In this document: piece after piece, positions 1 through 10,410 of the stretch
How the letters are laid out: every line of letters starts with the position of its first letter
How positions within the stretch are numbered: position 1 is the first letter of the stretch
From: Oryzias latipes
Taxonomy: Eukaryota > Chordata > Actinopteri > Beloniformes > Adrianichthyidae
Direction of reading: 5' to 3'
Length of the DNA: 64,000 nt
Assembly: GCF_002234675.1 (NCBI RefSeq)
Contig: NC_019859.2
Coordinates: 12,477,483 to 12,541,482, forward strand
Notes under the pieces: model-generated
What the model was told of the DNA's origin: nothing
Seen by the model: the letters and a program-made list of their open reading frames with translations, nothing else
The model's database searches: none
Position numbers and translations under genes: made by a program

Positions 1-386
1 TTAAAGAGGGGTTTAAAAACGGTACCCATGCCCATATTTGTGCAAAAGTGAATAAGCAGGTGGGTTGAATGAATGTGTGCTTCTTAGAGTGTACCTTGAT
101 CCCACTGAGGGCTCCAGTAAAGGCAGGAGGCCCGGCACCCCACACCCCAGAGCTCGGGGCAGACTGCGCAGCATCCCGGCCGATCCAGGCATCCAAGAAC
201 CTCACTGTCAGACAAAGACCCTTCAATTTATAATCACGTTTATTTATCCTTTTTTTTAGTGCACCGCCTCTGCCACACTGTGCAGCTTGACCTGGTGCGT
301 CTTGCTCTGGTGGGGGCTGGGAGATGGGGTTCCAGCGGCACTAGTCTATGTTGGTTCTTGACCAGTTTCTTTTCTTTCTCTTATAG
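1..386 (+). other. intron of pde5-like gene (partial)
   Basis: This is the sequence before the first recognisable pde5 exon. It ends in a pyrimidine-rich tract and TTATAG acceptor at 381-386. I see no coding similarity in it, and the short open frames are chance. The upstream exons (GAF domains and most of the catalytic domain) must lie outside the window. Confidence 0.6.
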
Positions 387-2730
387 GACTAAGCAGCCAT
401 TAGCTCAGTTGTATGGACACTCCTCCCTGGAGAACCATCATTATAACCTCTGCCTCTTCATTCTGAACAATACTGTAAGACCCATTCACTCTCAATTTTA
501 TCATTTACTTTCACTAGTCCACTTTTCTCTACTTTTAAATGGCGACAGTGATTAAAAATATATATTTAAAGGATAAAAAACATGCCAATCATGCTAAAAA
601 TGCAAATCTGTTCAAAAAATGATTTTTTATCACTTTCTATTCTGCTTGTTAAGAAGTTTTAAAAATGGAGCAGTCAACATTTGTGCTATCTTATGACCCC
701 ACCCTTACATTGACGTGTTCTCCCTAACATGACAAAGGTGGATAAGGGGGGAAAGATTTCATGTAATCCATGGACACCAGTGAAGATCACAAATCGTTGA
801 AGAAAAACGTTCAGCCCACAACTGTCTTGTGGGGTCTAGATGACCCCACTCCCAATGTTAAAGTGCCTTGGATAGCACATGGGTGACATTTTCATTCTGA
901 ACCTAAAGCGTTGGTCAGTGGTTTCCAAATCCAGGCCCGGAGGGCCGGAGTCCTGCTAGTTTTGCAGAATCCCTGCCTTATTTGCTACTGATTACCTGGA
1001 TCAGGTGTGTTTAGCCAATAAGGGGTTTCAATGGCAGGTTGGTTGGAAAACATGTTGGACATCAACCCCCAAGGCCTGGATTTGGGGACCCCTGGCGTTG
1101 GTGCTGTATGACACTAAATTACCTGAAAGATATAATGAAAATTAGATATTGGTCTTTCTTTGGATTTATTTATTTTATCAACTTTAAAGAAAATGATCTA
1201 TTGAATAAAAATACACATAGTCACATCTGGGTTTTTTCCGAAATGATTAGATAATTATTAATAATTAATAATTATTTCTTTTTTTCTCTTATGGTTAATA
1301 AGTGATGCTCTCATGTTCTCTCAGGGAAGTCAGATACTCCGAAGTTTGTCATCAGAAGATCACAGGAACGTGCTTCACATGGTCAAAAGGGCAATCCTTG
1401 CCACCGACCTGAACGTCTACATGCAGTATGCTCAAGCATCAAAAGTCAAAGTAGCTGAAGCGTTGGTTTAAAATGTAAAACAACTTTTTATTTTGATTTT
1501 TTTTAGAAGAAGGAAAGAGTTCTTTTCCCTTGTTGAGAAAAACAGGATGAAATGGAAATGTGAGAAGCAAAAAGATTTGCTAAGGTGAGGGGGATTTCTG
1601 GAAAAGAAAAATCTTAATATAAAATTTTTTGTGAACAAATGCTGTGAGTAACAGTTTATGTGTTATTTTTGTACATGACAGGTCAATGCTGATGACAGCT
1701 AGTGATCTTTCTGCTATCGCAAAGCCTTGGCCTGAACAGAAAAGGGTCAGCCTTGCATTAAAGCCAACACTTTTTCTCTGAGTCATCATAATCAAAACCA
1801 TAACCTCTGTCTCATCTCTGCAGATTGCCAACCTGGTGGCCATGGAGTTCTTTGCCCAAGGGGACAAAGAGAGAGAAGAGTTCAAAATCAGACCCATTGT
1901 AGGTTGTGGGAGCATCAGTTTGTCCTGACTTTACAAAGAATTCTTCTACAGTACGATATATTATAGCCAAATCAAATGCAAGGACGAGGACATTTAAATG
2001 TGATGTCTGTTGTCATGTGCCAAAGCATGGATTTTTGTATGGAGTCTGAACGTTTTTCACATAAACTCGAAATGATATCTTTGCAACAAACATTTCCTAA
2101 AAAAATATCTATTTATAATAAAATGTCACTAATTTCTATTAGCTTTAAAGTTACATTCCTCTAATTCTCATTTTAGGTTTTATTTTCTATTATATTATAT
2201 TTGCATCATCAAGGGGACTAATGTTCACTTTGACTGAATTTATGGGAACAAATGATTTGATTTGACTAAATCTATATGTGAATTATGTCTGGTTTTACTT
2301 TTATTTTATACAAGATCCTGTCTTAACAACTCCATAGGCTGACGTCATATAGAGACCAAGTTCCTTTATTAAGAGGCTATTTTCATCTCAACAGGACATA
2401 ATGAACAGAGAAAACAGCACACGCCTGCCACACATGCAAGTAGAGTACATCGATGAGATCTGCTACCCGCTCTACAAGGTTAATGGTGGTGATGTGTGTT
2501 GAAAGTTTGCCAAAATGATACTCCGTAAAACCATGTGTTTTATATTTATTCATGTAAAGTTCATGCATTTCCATTCCACCCTAATGCACCATTGTTTACA
2601 TCCTCCCCAGGCTGTGTCCCAACTGTTTGACGCCTGCTCTCCTCTGAGAGATGGATGTGTGAAGAACAGAGAAAATTGGCTGCACTTTGCTGAGGACACT
2701 GAGGAAGAAGAGCATGGCAAAAACGTTTGA
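387..2730 (+). CDS. pde5a: cGMP-specific phosphodiesterase, PDE5A-like, last seven exons
   Basis: PDE5 hydrolyses cGMP in the cytosol. Exons read by GT-AG junctions and continuous phase are 387-474, 1325-1425, 1507-1584, 1682-1745, 1824-1898, 2395-2478 and 2611-2730 (stop TGA). They encode the C-terminal part of the catalytic domain. Recognisable stretches are PLAQLYGHSSLENHHYNLC, ILATDLNVYMQ, RRKEFFSLVEKNR, MLMTASDLSAIAKPWPEQ, EFFAQGDKEREEF, MNRENSTRLPHMQVEYIDEIC and a short charged tail. The order and spacing match PDE5 better than PDE6 or PDE11 as I remember them. PDE11 has EFFEQGDRERLELKL, and PDE6 has a longer insert before MMMTACDL. The pde5-ank2 proximity is also seen at human 4q26. 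The tail after DGCVKNRENW is short compared with human PDE5A. The a/b teleost paralogue is not resolved. No canonical AATAAA lies between the stop and the LTR element at 2936. Confidence 0.85.
674..887 (-). mobile_element. piggyBac-like MITE, copy 1 (decayed ends)
   Basis: This is the reverse-orientation copy of a ~200-bp repeat that also occurs at 12130-12321 and 37926-38129. The ends (TTGTGCTATC at 681-690 and GATAGCACAT at 871-880) are imperfect forms of the TIR CCCTTGTGCTATC. The internal GGGGTCTAGATGACCCC palindrome and the ATCCATGGACACCAGTGAAGATCACAAAT core are shared with the other copies. The flanking TTAA is no longer clear. It lies in a pde5 intron. Confidence 0.7.
916..1094. mobile_element. 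hAT-type MITE, 179 bp, in pde5 intron
   Basis: The ends are near-matching terminal inverted repeats: CAGTGGTTTCCAAATCCAGG on the left and CCTGGATTTGGGGACCCCTG on the right. They are flanked by a perfect 8-bp duplication GCGTTGGT (908-915 and 1095-1102). An 8-bp TSD and CAG.GG..CCAAAT ends are typical of hAT elements. There is no coding capacity. Confidence 0.85.
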
Positions 2731-2930
2731 AAGAAATCTAAGAGATGAAAATGTGATGTTTAAAAGATTCCAAAAAATTCTTACAGCAAGCAGCTGCTTG
2801 CTGTTTTTTTTGACCCGTAATGCCTAAAAACTTAGATGGAGCCCATCAACGGTTGAGAAACGTGTCATCTAATGCTGCAGTATGTGCCACATGGTAATAC
2901 ATAAAACAAATTTAGAAAATTCATTATGCT

Positions 2931-2935
2931 GCAGT
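2931..2935. repeat. 5-bp target site duplication GCAGT (left; right copy 8384-8388)
   Basis: GCAGT directly precedes the 5' LTR and is repeated exactly after the 3' LTR. This marks the insertion boundaries of the gypsy element. Confidence 0.9.
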
Positions 2936-3485
2936 TGTCATGGTGCCTCTGTCAGACTCCTCCCCCCTCTCCTCTCCGCTTGGTTCCTGATTATCCCCAG
3001 CTGCTTCCACTCACCTCATCGACACACCTGCCTTCTTAAGGAGCTCCAGGATCTTCATTCACCGCCAGTCCGTTGCCCCTGATGGTGCATATTTGGCCTC
3101 ACGTCAAGTTCATGCTTTGTTGCCTTGCCTTAAGCCAAGTAGTTAACATATGCTGTCTTACCTGTCTCCAGGAAACCTCAGCCACGAGTGGTCACCCACA
3201 GCAGCCGTAATCCGGACTCCTCTACTGGTCTGTTCCCTCCATCCTCACCACGAGCCTCTGCCGAACCAGCTGCCTCACGAAACGGACCCACGCTGCCGAC
3301 TCCAGACCCGAACGAGCAGTTCCACCAGTGACGCCACGAGCCGCAGTTACATTCTCGGACCTCCAGTAACAGTTACCTACCTGTCTGGCCATCATATTAA
3401 ATCTACCTTCTCGCCAAGACATCTCTGTCCTGTGTCTCATTCCGGGTTTCAGCATCTGGGTCTCAGTCGTTCTATAGTCATGACA
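2936..3485 (+). repeat. 5' LTR (550 bp)
   Basis: It starts TGTCATG and ends CATGACA, a 7-bp terminal inverted repeat. Two functional landmarks can be inferred. GCCAGTCCGTT at 3064-3074 is complementary to the PBS, so it probably marks the RNA 5' end. A TTAAGG box sits about 27 nt upstream of it (3036-3041). ATTAAA at 3396-3401 is a candidate polyadenylation signal. Confidence 0.95.
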
Positions 3486-4505
3486 GAACGGACTGGCCAT
3501 AATCCCGACCCAGCTGACCCGGAGGGACTCAGATTAGCCGTATCCCAGCAAGGCATATTGCTTGGTCGCCAGGCCGACGCCCTATCCCAGATGGCCGCGG
3601 CCCAACAGGACCTTTTTCATCGCCTGGACGGTTTGACACAGACATTGAACAATTTAACCGGACATTTTTCCCATGTTCCAACAGATACGGTTCAAGCTAC
3701 GGCTAACTCGGCTACTTCCGTTTCCGGATCACCCTCCGCTCACGAAAACATCCGGCTGCAACCGGAACCATTTACTGGTGACGTCGAAGCCTGCGGAGGA
3801 TTCCTCCTCCAATGCGAGCTGATTTACCAACAAGCCCCCCGTCATTATCAGTCGGATCACAGTAAAATATCACTGATCGTCAACTCTCTACGCAATAAAG
3901 CCCTCCAGTGGGCCCAGGCTTTCCTCTCCTCCAATCCCATAAGCCACCTCACTTATGAACGTTTCCTCAGAGAGTTCCAGTTAATTTTCGACCAACCACG
4001 TAAACAGGACGAAGCAACCCGTCGGTTACTCGCGCTCAGGCAGCGTAACCGCTCGGTGAGTGAACACGTTATAGATTTCCGTATTCTGGCGGTCGAGGCA
4101 GGCTGGCCCGACGCAGCTTTGAAGGGGATCTTTTACCAGTCTTTAAATGAACAAATTAAGGATCATCTGTGTTCTCAACCCGAAGCCCGGTCATTTGAGG
4201 AACTGGTTTCTGCGGCACTCCGCTCTGATGTTCGCCTGCGGGAGCGTCAAAAGGAACGAGGGCCCGTTTTCCAGCGTGCCGCAACCACTACATCCTCCAA
4301 CTTGTCACACGCTGTTCACGCCACCCCTCTCGACTCCTTCAGCCCCTCTAGACCTCCAGACGAGCCTATGCAGGTTGGACACTCTCGACTGTCTGAAGAG
4401 GAACGCCGCAGACGGCGCATGGAGGGGGCCTGTTTCTATTGCGGAGCAAAGGGCCACATTGTCATCTCCTGCCCGCTTCGTTTAAACACCCGAACCCCTC
4501 GCTAG
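3480..4505 (+). CDS. gag: gag of the gypsy element
   Basis: The Gag-like frame (341 aa from the ATG at 3480, stop TAG 4503-4505) builds the virus-like particle and binds RNA. The N-terminal part (residues ~10-60) is a Gln/Leu-rich probable coiled coil. The middle holds a capsid-like region ([19 protein letters not shown]). A CCHC zinc knuckle sits at C318, C321, H326, C331 ([14 protein letters not shown]). The proposed ATG is within the last six bases of the LTR (gtcATGACA). The same frame is open back to an ATG at 3150 in the LTR, so an N-terminally longer product cannot be excluded. The pol frame is entered by an apparent -1 shift just before the stop. Confidence 0.85.
   Translation: MTERTGHNPDPADPEGLRLAVSQQGILLGRQADALSQMAAAQQDLFHRLDGLTQTLNNLTGHFSHVPTDTVQATANSATSVSGSPSAHENIRLQPEPFTGDVEACGGFLLQCELIYQQAPRHYQSDHSKISLIVNSLRNKALQWAQAFLSSNPISHLTYERFLREFQLIFDQPRKQDEATRRLLALRQRNRSVSEHVIDFRILAVEAGWPDAALKGIFYQSLNEQIKDHLCSQPEARSFEELVSAALRSDVRLRERQKERGPVFQRAATTTSSNLSHAVHATPLDSFSPSRPPDEPMQVGHSRLSEEERRRRRMEGACFYCGAKGHIVISCPLRLNTRTPR
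3487..3497 (+). promoter_or_regulatory. primer-binding site, self-priming type
   Basis: AACGGACTGGC lies one base after the LTR. It is the exact reverse complement of GCCAGTCCGTT inside the LTR (3064-3074), and the match does not extend on either side. Tf1/sushi-group elements prime reverse transcription from the first 11 nt of their own RNA, and this arrangement fits. I did not test tRNA 3' ends against it. Confidence 0.75.
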
Positions 4506-7500
4506 GAGACAGGCTGCGAGGGGTAACAAACATCTACCTGGCCGGTAATAATTTTTTACTAATCCCTGTCAAGTTAAGTCAAGATCTCCATGTGCATGAG
4601 TTACGGGCCCTGGTCGACTCCGGGGCCGAGCAGAGTTTAATTGACCAGCAACTTGTTAATGATCTGTCGATTCCCACAGAACCCCTGGAGACCCCCATCG
4701 AGGCTTCCGGTTTAGGCGGTCAACTCTTATCCCGCATCACCCACCGCACCAAACCCATCCTGCTCATTACTTCAGGCAACCATCGTGAGTCTATCCGTTT
4801 CCTCATCACCAAGTCCATCCATACTCCCATAGTACTCGGGTTTTCCTGGCTAAAACTGCATAATCCTCAGTTTAATTGGGCTCAAGGGACTATAATCCAG
4901 TGGAGCCCATATTGCCTTGCTAATTGTCTTCTCTCTGCTCTCCCTTCCGTCACTTCTCCTAACGCTGAGTGTCATAGCCAAGTCGATTTGTCCAACATTC
5001 CTCGTTGTTATCATGATTTAAAAGCAGTATTTTGCAAAACCAAAGCTAGTGCTCTCCCACCTCATAGACCTTATGATTGCGCCATAAACCTGTTGCCAGG
5101 CGCTCCATTGCCCAAGGGTCATTTGTTTAATCTATCTGGACCAGAAAAGACAGCCATGGAGAACTACGTACAGGAAGCCCTCGCCCTGGGGCACATTCGA
5201 CCCTCCTCCTCCCCCGTGGGAGCAGGCTTTTTCTTTGTGCAGAAAAAAGACAAGTCCCTCCGACCATGCATTGATTATCGCGAACTAAATCAAATCACCG
5301 TAAAAGACAAATACTCACTGCCATTAATCACCTCTGTTTTTGATTCCGTCCAGAAGGCTCGCATATTCACTAAGTTAGATCTCCGCAATGCCTACCATTT
5401 GGTCCGAATTAAGGAAGGGGACGAGTGGAAAACTGCCTTTAACACCCCGTTAGGGCATTACGAATATTTAGTAATGCCTTTCGGCCTCACCAACGCCCCG
5501 GCAGTTTTCCAAAGGCTAGTTAACGATGTCCTTCGGGACTTCATTAATCGATTCGTCTTTGTCTATTTGGACGATATTCTTGTCTACTCCCACGATCTGG
5601 CTCAACACGAGCATCACGTTCGCCTGGTGTTGGAGAGACTATTGGAAAATCAGCTTTTCGTTAAGCATGAAAAGTGCGAATTTCATTCCCCCACTGTACA
5701 GTTTCTCGGTTACATTATCGAGGCTGGCTGCATACGCCCTGATCCATCCAAAATAGAAGCTGTTACCAACTGGGAACCTCCAACCAGCCGTAAGAAGCTA
5801 CAGCAATTCCTGGGCTTTGCTAACTTTTACAGACGCTTCATACGCAATTACAGCAGTATTGCTTCTCCCCTTACACGCCTCACTTCCATAAAGCATCCCT
5901 TTGTCTGGTCCAACGAAGCCCAACAGGCCTTCGACAGGTTAAAGAAACTGTTTGTCTCTGCCCCGATCCTCATCCAACCTGACCCCTCACGGCAATTTAT
6001 CGTTGAGGTCGATGCCTCTGACTCAGGGGTGGGCGCTGTCCTCTCACAGAAGGAGGGGAGTTCTGGAAAACTCAAACCTTGTGCGTTTTTCTCTCGCAAG
6101 CTGTCCCCTTCTGAGCAGAATTACGACGTTGGCAACCGGGAACTCTTAGCCATCAAACTTGCCCTGGAGGAGTGGCGTCACTGGTTGGAGGGAGCCGAGC
6201 AGCCTTTCATCGTCTGGACGGACCATAAAAACCTGGCATACCTACGCTCCGCGAAAAGACTCAACTCCAGGCAAGCTCGTTGGTGTCTTTTCTTTGACCG
6301 GTTTCACTTCACCATAACCTACAGACCAGGCTCCCGCAACATCAAACCCGATGCCCTCTCCAGGAAATACAGTCCGTCTGAGAACACTCTATCATCTATC
6401 CTCCCTTCATCCTGCATCATAGGAAGTGTCACCTGGGATATCGAGGCCAAGGTTCTTCAAGCCCTGGAAGGGGACTCTGACCATCCACCCGCTCCCAGGG
6501 GCACACTGTTTGTACCCGCTCATCTCCGCTCCGAAGTCATCACTTGGGGTCACGCGTCTCGTCTGGCGTGCCATGGGGGGGTCCACCGTACCCTCCATTT
6601 ACTTCGTAAGAGGTTTTATTGGCCGTCTATGGAGAAGGACATTAGGGAGTATATCTCGGCGTGCACCACCTGCGCCCGATCCAAGACGTCCTCCTCGGCT
6701 CCGGCGGGGTTGCTCCACCCACTTCCTACGCCCAGCCGGCCCTGGTCCCACTTGGCAATGGACTTTGTCACCGGGTTACCCCCATCAGCAGGTAACACCG
6801 TCATACTCACAGTCATAGATCGATTTTCCAAGATGGCCCACTTCATTCCGCTCCCTCAACTACCCACTGCCACCGAAACTGCTGATATCATGACCAAGCA
6901 GGTTTTCCGTCACCATGGCATCCCTCTGGACATTGTCTCTGACCGTGGCCCCCAGTTCATTTCTCAGGTCTGGAAGGCCTTCTGTACGGCCTTGGGGGCC
7001 ACGGTCAGCCTCACATCTGGCTACCATCCTCAGTCCAACGGCCAAGCGGAGAGAGCGAACCAGGAACTGGAGGCAGCTCTCCGCTGCTTGGCGGCACAGA
7101 ACCAGCAGGACTGGTCCCAATATCTCGTGTGGATTGAGTATGCCCACAATGCTCATCCCTCCACTGCTACTGGGCTCTCTCCCTTTGAGGCCGCTCTCGG
7201 GTACTCACCACCTCTGTTTCCGTCACAGGAACTGGACTTGGCGGTGCCTTCCGTACAACATCACATCCAGCGGTGCCAACGCATCTGGGCACAGGCTAAG
7301 GCTGCTCTCCTCCGCACCAAGGAGAGCAACTGCCGCATCGCCAACCGTCACAGGGTGGTGGGACCCGAGTACCAACCTGGCCAAAGGGTCTGGCTCTCCA
7401 CACGTAATATCCCCATCCAAGCCACCTCCAAGAAACTGGCTCCACGATTCATCGGACCTTACGTCATAGAGAAACTCATCAACCCCACCTGCGTCCGACT

Positions 7501-7801
7501 CCGTCTTCCCAAGGCTCTGAAGGTTCACCCGTCATTTCATATTTCCCAGATCAAGCCAGTTCTGGACAGTCCTCTGTGCCCGCCGTCCGCTTCCCCGCCA
7601 CCCGCCCGGCTCATCGACGGTGCTCCGGCTTACGACGTCAATCGGATCCTGGATGTCCGCCGTCGGGGTCGCGGATTCCAGTTCCTGGTCGACTGGGTGG
7701 GTTACGGGCCGGAGGAGCGCTCCTGGATTTCCCGCTCTCTCATTTTGGACCCCTCGCTCATTGAGGATTTCTACCGGGCCCACCCGGATCGCCGCCCTTG
7801 A
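4439..7801 (+). CDS. pol: pol polyprotein of the gypsy element (PR-RT-RH-IN-chromodomain)
   Basis: Open frame of 1120 codons. It is presumably translated after the -1 shift near 4487, so the first ~16 codons are overlap. In order (numbering from 4439): aspartic protease DSGA at 60-63; reverse transcriptase with YLDD at 376-379; RNase H around D525 (VEVDASDSG); integrase zinc motif HHCC near 704-750; integrase core D775, D835, E871 (D-D35-E spacing); and a C-terminal chromodomain (~1060-1112, [13 protein letters not shown] ... [15 protein letters not shown]). All catalytic motifs are present and no interruption is seen, so the element may be coding-competent. Stop TGA is at 7799-7801. Confidence 0.95.
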   Translation: MRSKGPHCHLLPASFKHPNPSLGDRLRGVTNIYLAGNNFLLIPVKLSQDLHVHELRALVDSGAEQSLIDQQLVNDLSIPTEPLETPIEASGLGGQLLSRITHRTKPILLITSGNHRESIRFLITKSIHTPIVLGFSWLKLHNPQFNWAQGTIIQWSPYCLANCLLSALPSVTSPNAECHSQVDLSNIPRCYHDLKAVFCKTKASALPPHRPYDCAINLLPGAPLPKGHLFNLSGPEKTAMENYVQEALALGHIRPSSSPVGAGFFFVQKKDKSLRPCIDYRELNQITVKDKYSLPLITSVFDSVQKARIFTKLDLRNAYHLVRIKEGDEWKTAFNTPLGHYEYLVMPFGLTNAPAVFQRLVNDVLRDFINRFVFVYLDDILVYSHDLAQHEHHVRLVLERLLENQLFVKHEKCEFHSPTVQFLGYIIEAGCIRPDPSKIEAVTNWEPPTSRKKLQQFLGFANFYRRFIRNYSSIASPLTRLTSIKHPFVWSNEAQQAFDRLKKLFVSAPILIQPDPSRQFIVEVDASDSGVGAVLSQKEGSSGKLKPCAFFSRKLSPSEQNYDVGNRELLAIKLALEEWRHWLEGAEQPFIVWTDHKNLAYLRSAKRLNSRQARWCLFFDRFHFTITYRPGSRNIKPDALSRKYSPSENTLSSILPSSCIIGSVTWDIEAKVLQALEGDSDHPPAPRGTLFVPAHLRSEVITWGHASRLACHGGVHRTLHLLRKRFYWPSMEKDIREYISACTTCARSKTSSSAPAGLLHPLPTPSRPWSHLAMDFVTGLPPSAGNTVILTVIDRFSKMAHFIPLPQLPTATETADIMTKQVFRHHGIPLDIVSDRGPQFISQVWKAFCTALGATVSLTSGYHPQSNGQAERANQELEAALRCLAAQNQQDWSQYLVWIEYAHNAHPSTATGLSPFEAALGYSPPLFPSQELDLAVPSVQHHIQRCQRIWAQAKAALLRTKESNCRIANRHRVVGPEYQPGQRVWLSTRNIPIQATSKKLAPRFIGPYVIEKLINPTCVRLRLPKALKVHPSFHISQIKPVLDSPLCPPSASPPPARLIDGAPAYDVNRILDVRRRGRGFQFLVDWVGYGPEERSWISRSLILDPSLIEDFYRAHPDRRP
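4481..4523 (+). promoter_or_regulatory. programmed -1 frameshift signal at gag-pol overlap
   Basis: The heptamer TTTAAAC (4481-4487) is in the right phase: gag codons TTA (4482) and AAC (4485), i.e. T_TTA_AAC. After a 7-nt spacer, CCCCTCGC (4495-4502) can pair perfectly with GCGAGGGG (4516-4523), giving an 8-bp stem with a 13-nt loop. A CAGG in the loop (4510-4513) could pair with CCTG at 4537-4540 as a small pseudoknot. The gag stop lies in the loop, and the pol frame is -1 to gag. This is the standard layout of -1 ribosomal frameshift sites. Function is inferred. Confidence 0.8.
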
Positions 7802-7819
7802 CCGCCTGGAGGCGGTCGT

Positions 7820-7830
7820 TGAGGGGGGGG
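7820..7830 (+). promoter_or_regulatory. polypurine tract of the gypsy element
   Basis: A G-run (GAGGGGGGGG) lies three bases before the 3' LTR (7834). It is the expected primer site for plus-strand DNA synthesis. Confidence 0.7.
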
Positions 7831-7833
7831 TAC

Positions 7834-8383
7834 TGTCATGGTGCCTCTGTCAGACTCCTCCCCCCTCTCCTCTCCGCTTGGTTCCTGATTATCCCCAGCT
7901 GCTTCCACTCACCTCATCGACACACCTGCCTTCTTAAGGAGCTCCAGGATCTTCATTCACCGCCAGTCCGTTGCCCCTGATGGTGCATATTTGGCCTCAC
8001 GTCAAGTTCATGCTTTGTTGCCTTGCCTTAAGCCAAGTAGTTAACATATGCTGTCTTACCTGTCTCCAGGAAACCTCAGCCACGAGTGGTCACCCACAGC
8101 AGCCGTAATCCGGACTCCTCTACTGGTCTGTTCCCTCCATCCTCACCACGAGCCTCTGCCGAACCAGCTGCCTCACGAAACGGACCCACGCTGCCGACTC
8201 CAGACCCGAACGAGCAGTTCCACCAGTGACGCCACGAGCCGCAGTTACATTCTCGGACCTCCAGTAACAGTTACCTACCTGTCTGGCCATCATATTAAAT
8301 CTACCTTCTCGCCAAGACATCTCTGTCCTGTGTCTCATTCCGGGTTTCAGCATCTGGGTCTCAGTCGTTCTATAGTCATGACA
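7834..8383 (+). repeat. 3' LTR (550 bp)
   Basis: It has the same length as the 5' LTR and appears identical when read in parallel. Its ATTAAA at about 8294 is in the same orientation as pde5 and could end transcripts. TSD GCAGT follows at 8384-8388. Confidence 0.95.
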
Positions 8384-8388
8384 GCAGT

Positions 8389-10410
8389 TCCCTTTTATTA
8401 TTTGTTTATCTATTTCTGTGTTATATTATGTGTAAAGCTGTGTATATCTGCCAAATTACCGTGGTTTAATTTTTCAACTCTGCAGTCCATTTAAAGGCCT
8501 TTTTTTATCACAGCTACACTGAGGTTTGGTTTCAACTGGTGTTTATACTTAACCATATCCAAAACTGTCAAGATTTTTAGCAACTGTTGTCAAATATAAA
8601 TTATTATTTTTAAAAAGTATTTAACTTGAAAGCAATGTGTGAAATTAATCTGTTGTATTTTGTTGTTTTATTTGACAAGTAACAATCTGTTTATGTCTTA
8701 CTTCTGATCTTGTATAGTCTGTCAACCAAAGCAATTATAACCATCAAAATACATATGGAAATATTTAAAGACGTATATGGTGGTTATAATTGCATTTGTT
8801 TGTGGTTTATAACTTTTATTTCTAAGGTCTGTTTTCAAGTCAGTTGTAAAACAACAAATTTTTTTCTATTACTGTAATAAATATAGGAAATGTAGGAAAT
8901 ATATTCTACGGTGACCCTGAAGTGCAAATCACATCAACAAATCACTCGACAAAAACGTTTTAAAGATCAGAGACAACTAAAAAAAGCAAAAAAATCTAAA
9001 AAAAAAACAACATTACATTTTAAAGAATAAGACAAAATTTCAGAAGACAAAACATAAAAAACAATAATGAAAAAACATTTCAGAAAAAAAATGTCATTTA
9101 CAGAAAACAAAAGGAAATGCTAAAAAAGCAAAAAAAAAAACGTTTTGTAAAACAAATTAATTTCCAGAGGAAAAATGAAATGTTAAAAAATGACAAACAT
9201 TTCAGAAAACACAATGAATCCCAATTAGAAATCATAAATGGTATAGGTACTATGAATCAAATGTTGTAAATTTAAACTTAAAATCATAAAGGAAAAAAAT
9301 TAACTTTCATTTTATTATCAATTTATTAACTACTATAGAAAACCAAATCATTTTTTTGATTTTATCCTTTCATTCTTTCCTTTAATTATTTACCTTCAGC
9401 ACGTACGTCATTCACACAAACTGCTTCTGGGTGACCCTTCTGTTTCAGAGGTTAAATAAAAAAAAATGAATTGAAATGTTTACTGTTTGCTCCATTTCTA
9501 ATTTACGGTAATATGTAAAGGGGGAAAACATGGATTATTATGGGACATTGTGGTTTGGACGATAATTTCCAGTATGGCTTAGGTCAAATAAATTGGTGTT
9601 AAAATGATGGAAAAATATCATCATCCAATCAGGGATGTCCGTCAGTACCTACCTGTTCTGGTTTCTATAAAAATACTTTTAGAAATCAAAATGCTGGGAG
9701 ATCTAGTGCATTCAGAACTCTGGGGGACGGTTCCGGCTGGTGACTAGAGGGAAAACAGAGTTCTGATTCTGACACGAGGTTTTTTTGTCTGTTTTTTCTT
9801 GTGATGTAATGCAATAAAGACTTTGTTGTTTGGATGTTTGCCTTAAATCCAAAACTGTGTCTGATTAATTATACATATTTTGTAAAAGGCCTTATATCTA
9901 ATCCCAGAAGGTTTCAATTTAAAATACTCCAGTGTGCACACTGCCCGGCCTGTGTCCACTTTTAATAAAATTTGTTAGTAATTAAGAATAATTTGTAAAG
10001 ATTAAGAATTGAGTAAACAAGTCAGGAAATTATTGTTTTATACCTAATATAATTGAAAAAGTATACAAAGCTATTGTCCGACATAAAAATGTTTTCACAC
10101 ATTTAACAGAGAAACATATTTCAATGGTTTGGTTTTACCACTGTAATGAGTGGGGTCAAAAATGTATATAATTAATAAAAGTATATTAATTACAATAAGA
10201 TAAATATGCCAGACCTTTCCGCGCACGTCTTTTCTGTGTATAACGTTGTATTCAAGCAAAAACGGTTTTGATACGGAATGGAAATGGAGCAGGAATGGAA
10301 GCTGCAGTTATTTTTTTAACCTCTAGGTGGCGATAGTGCCCTCTAATACAACCCACCATTTATTCTGTTAAAAGTGTAGAAGAAGACGACAAGGAGACAA
10401 GAGGAGGAAA
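8389..10410. other. pde5-hpf1 intergenic region / likely pde5 3' UTR remainder
   Basis: AT-rich DNA with A-rich stretches at 8980-9200 and no coding similarity. AATAAA motifs lie near 8877, 9465 and 9811. Any could be the original pde5 polyadenylation site, since none is found between the pde5 stop and the LTR. The last ~150 bp include the hpf1 5' UTR and promoter. Confidence 0.5.

Larger units (their letters stand above)
2936..8383 (+). mobile_element. complete Ty3/gypsy LTR retrotransposon, sushi-like chromovirus
   Basis: The 5448-bp element has two 550-bp LTRs, a gag frame, a pol frame (protease, RT, RNase H, integrase, chromodomain) offset by -1, a primer-binding site, a G-rich tract before the 3' LTR, and a 5-bp TSD. 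Domain order PR-RT-RH-IN plus a C-terminal chromodomain places it in the chromovirus branch. The gag opening ([17 protein letters not shown]) resembles fish Sushi-ichi and the mammalian domesticate PEG10 as I remember them. I see no stop or frameshift in pol, and reading the two LTRs side by side shows no difference. It lies between the pde5 stop codon and hpf1, in the same orientation as pde5. Confidence 0.95.

Noticed and set aside
5848..7783. Several open frames on both strands within gypsy pol
   Set aside because: They are shadows of the pol frame and show no independent motif or start context.
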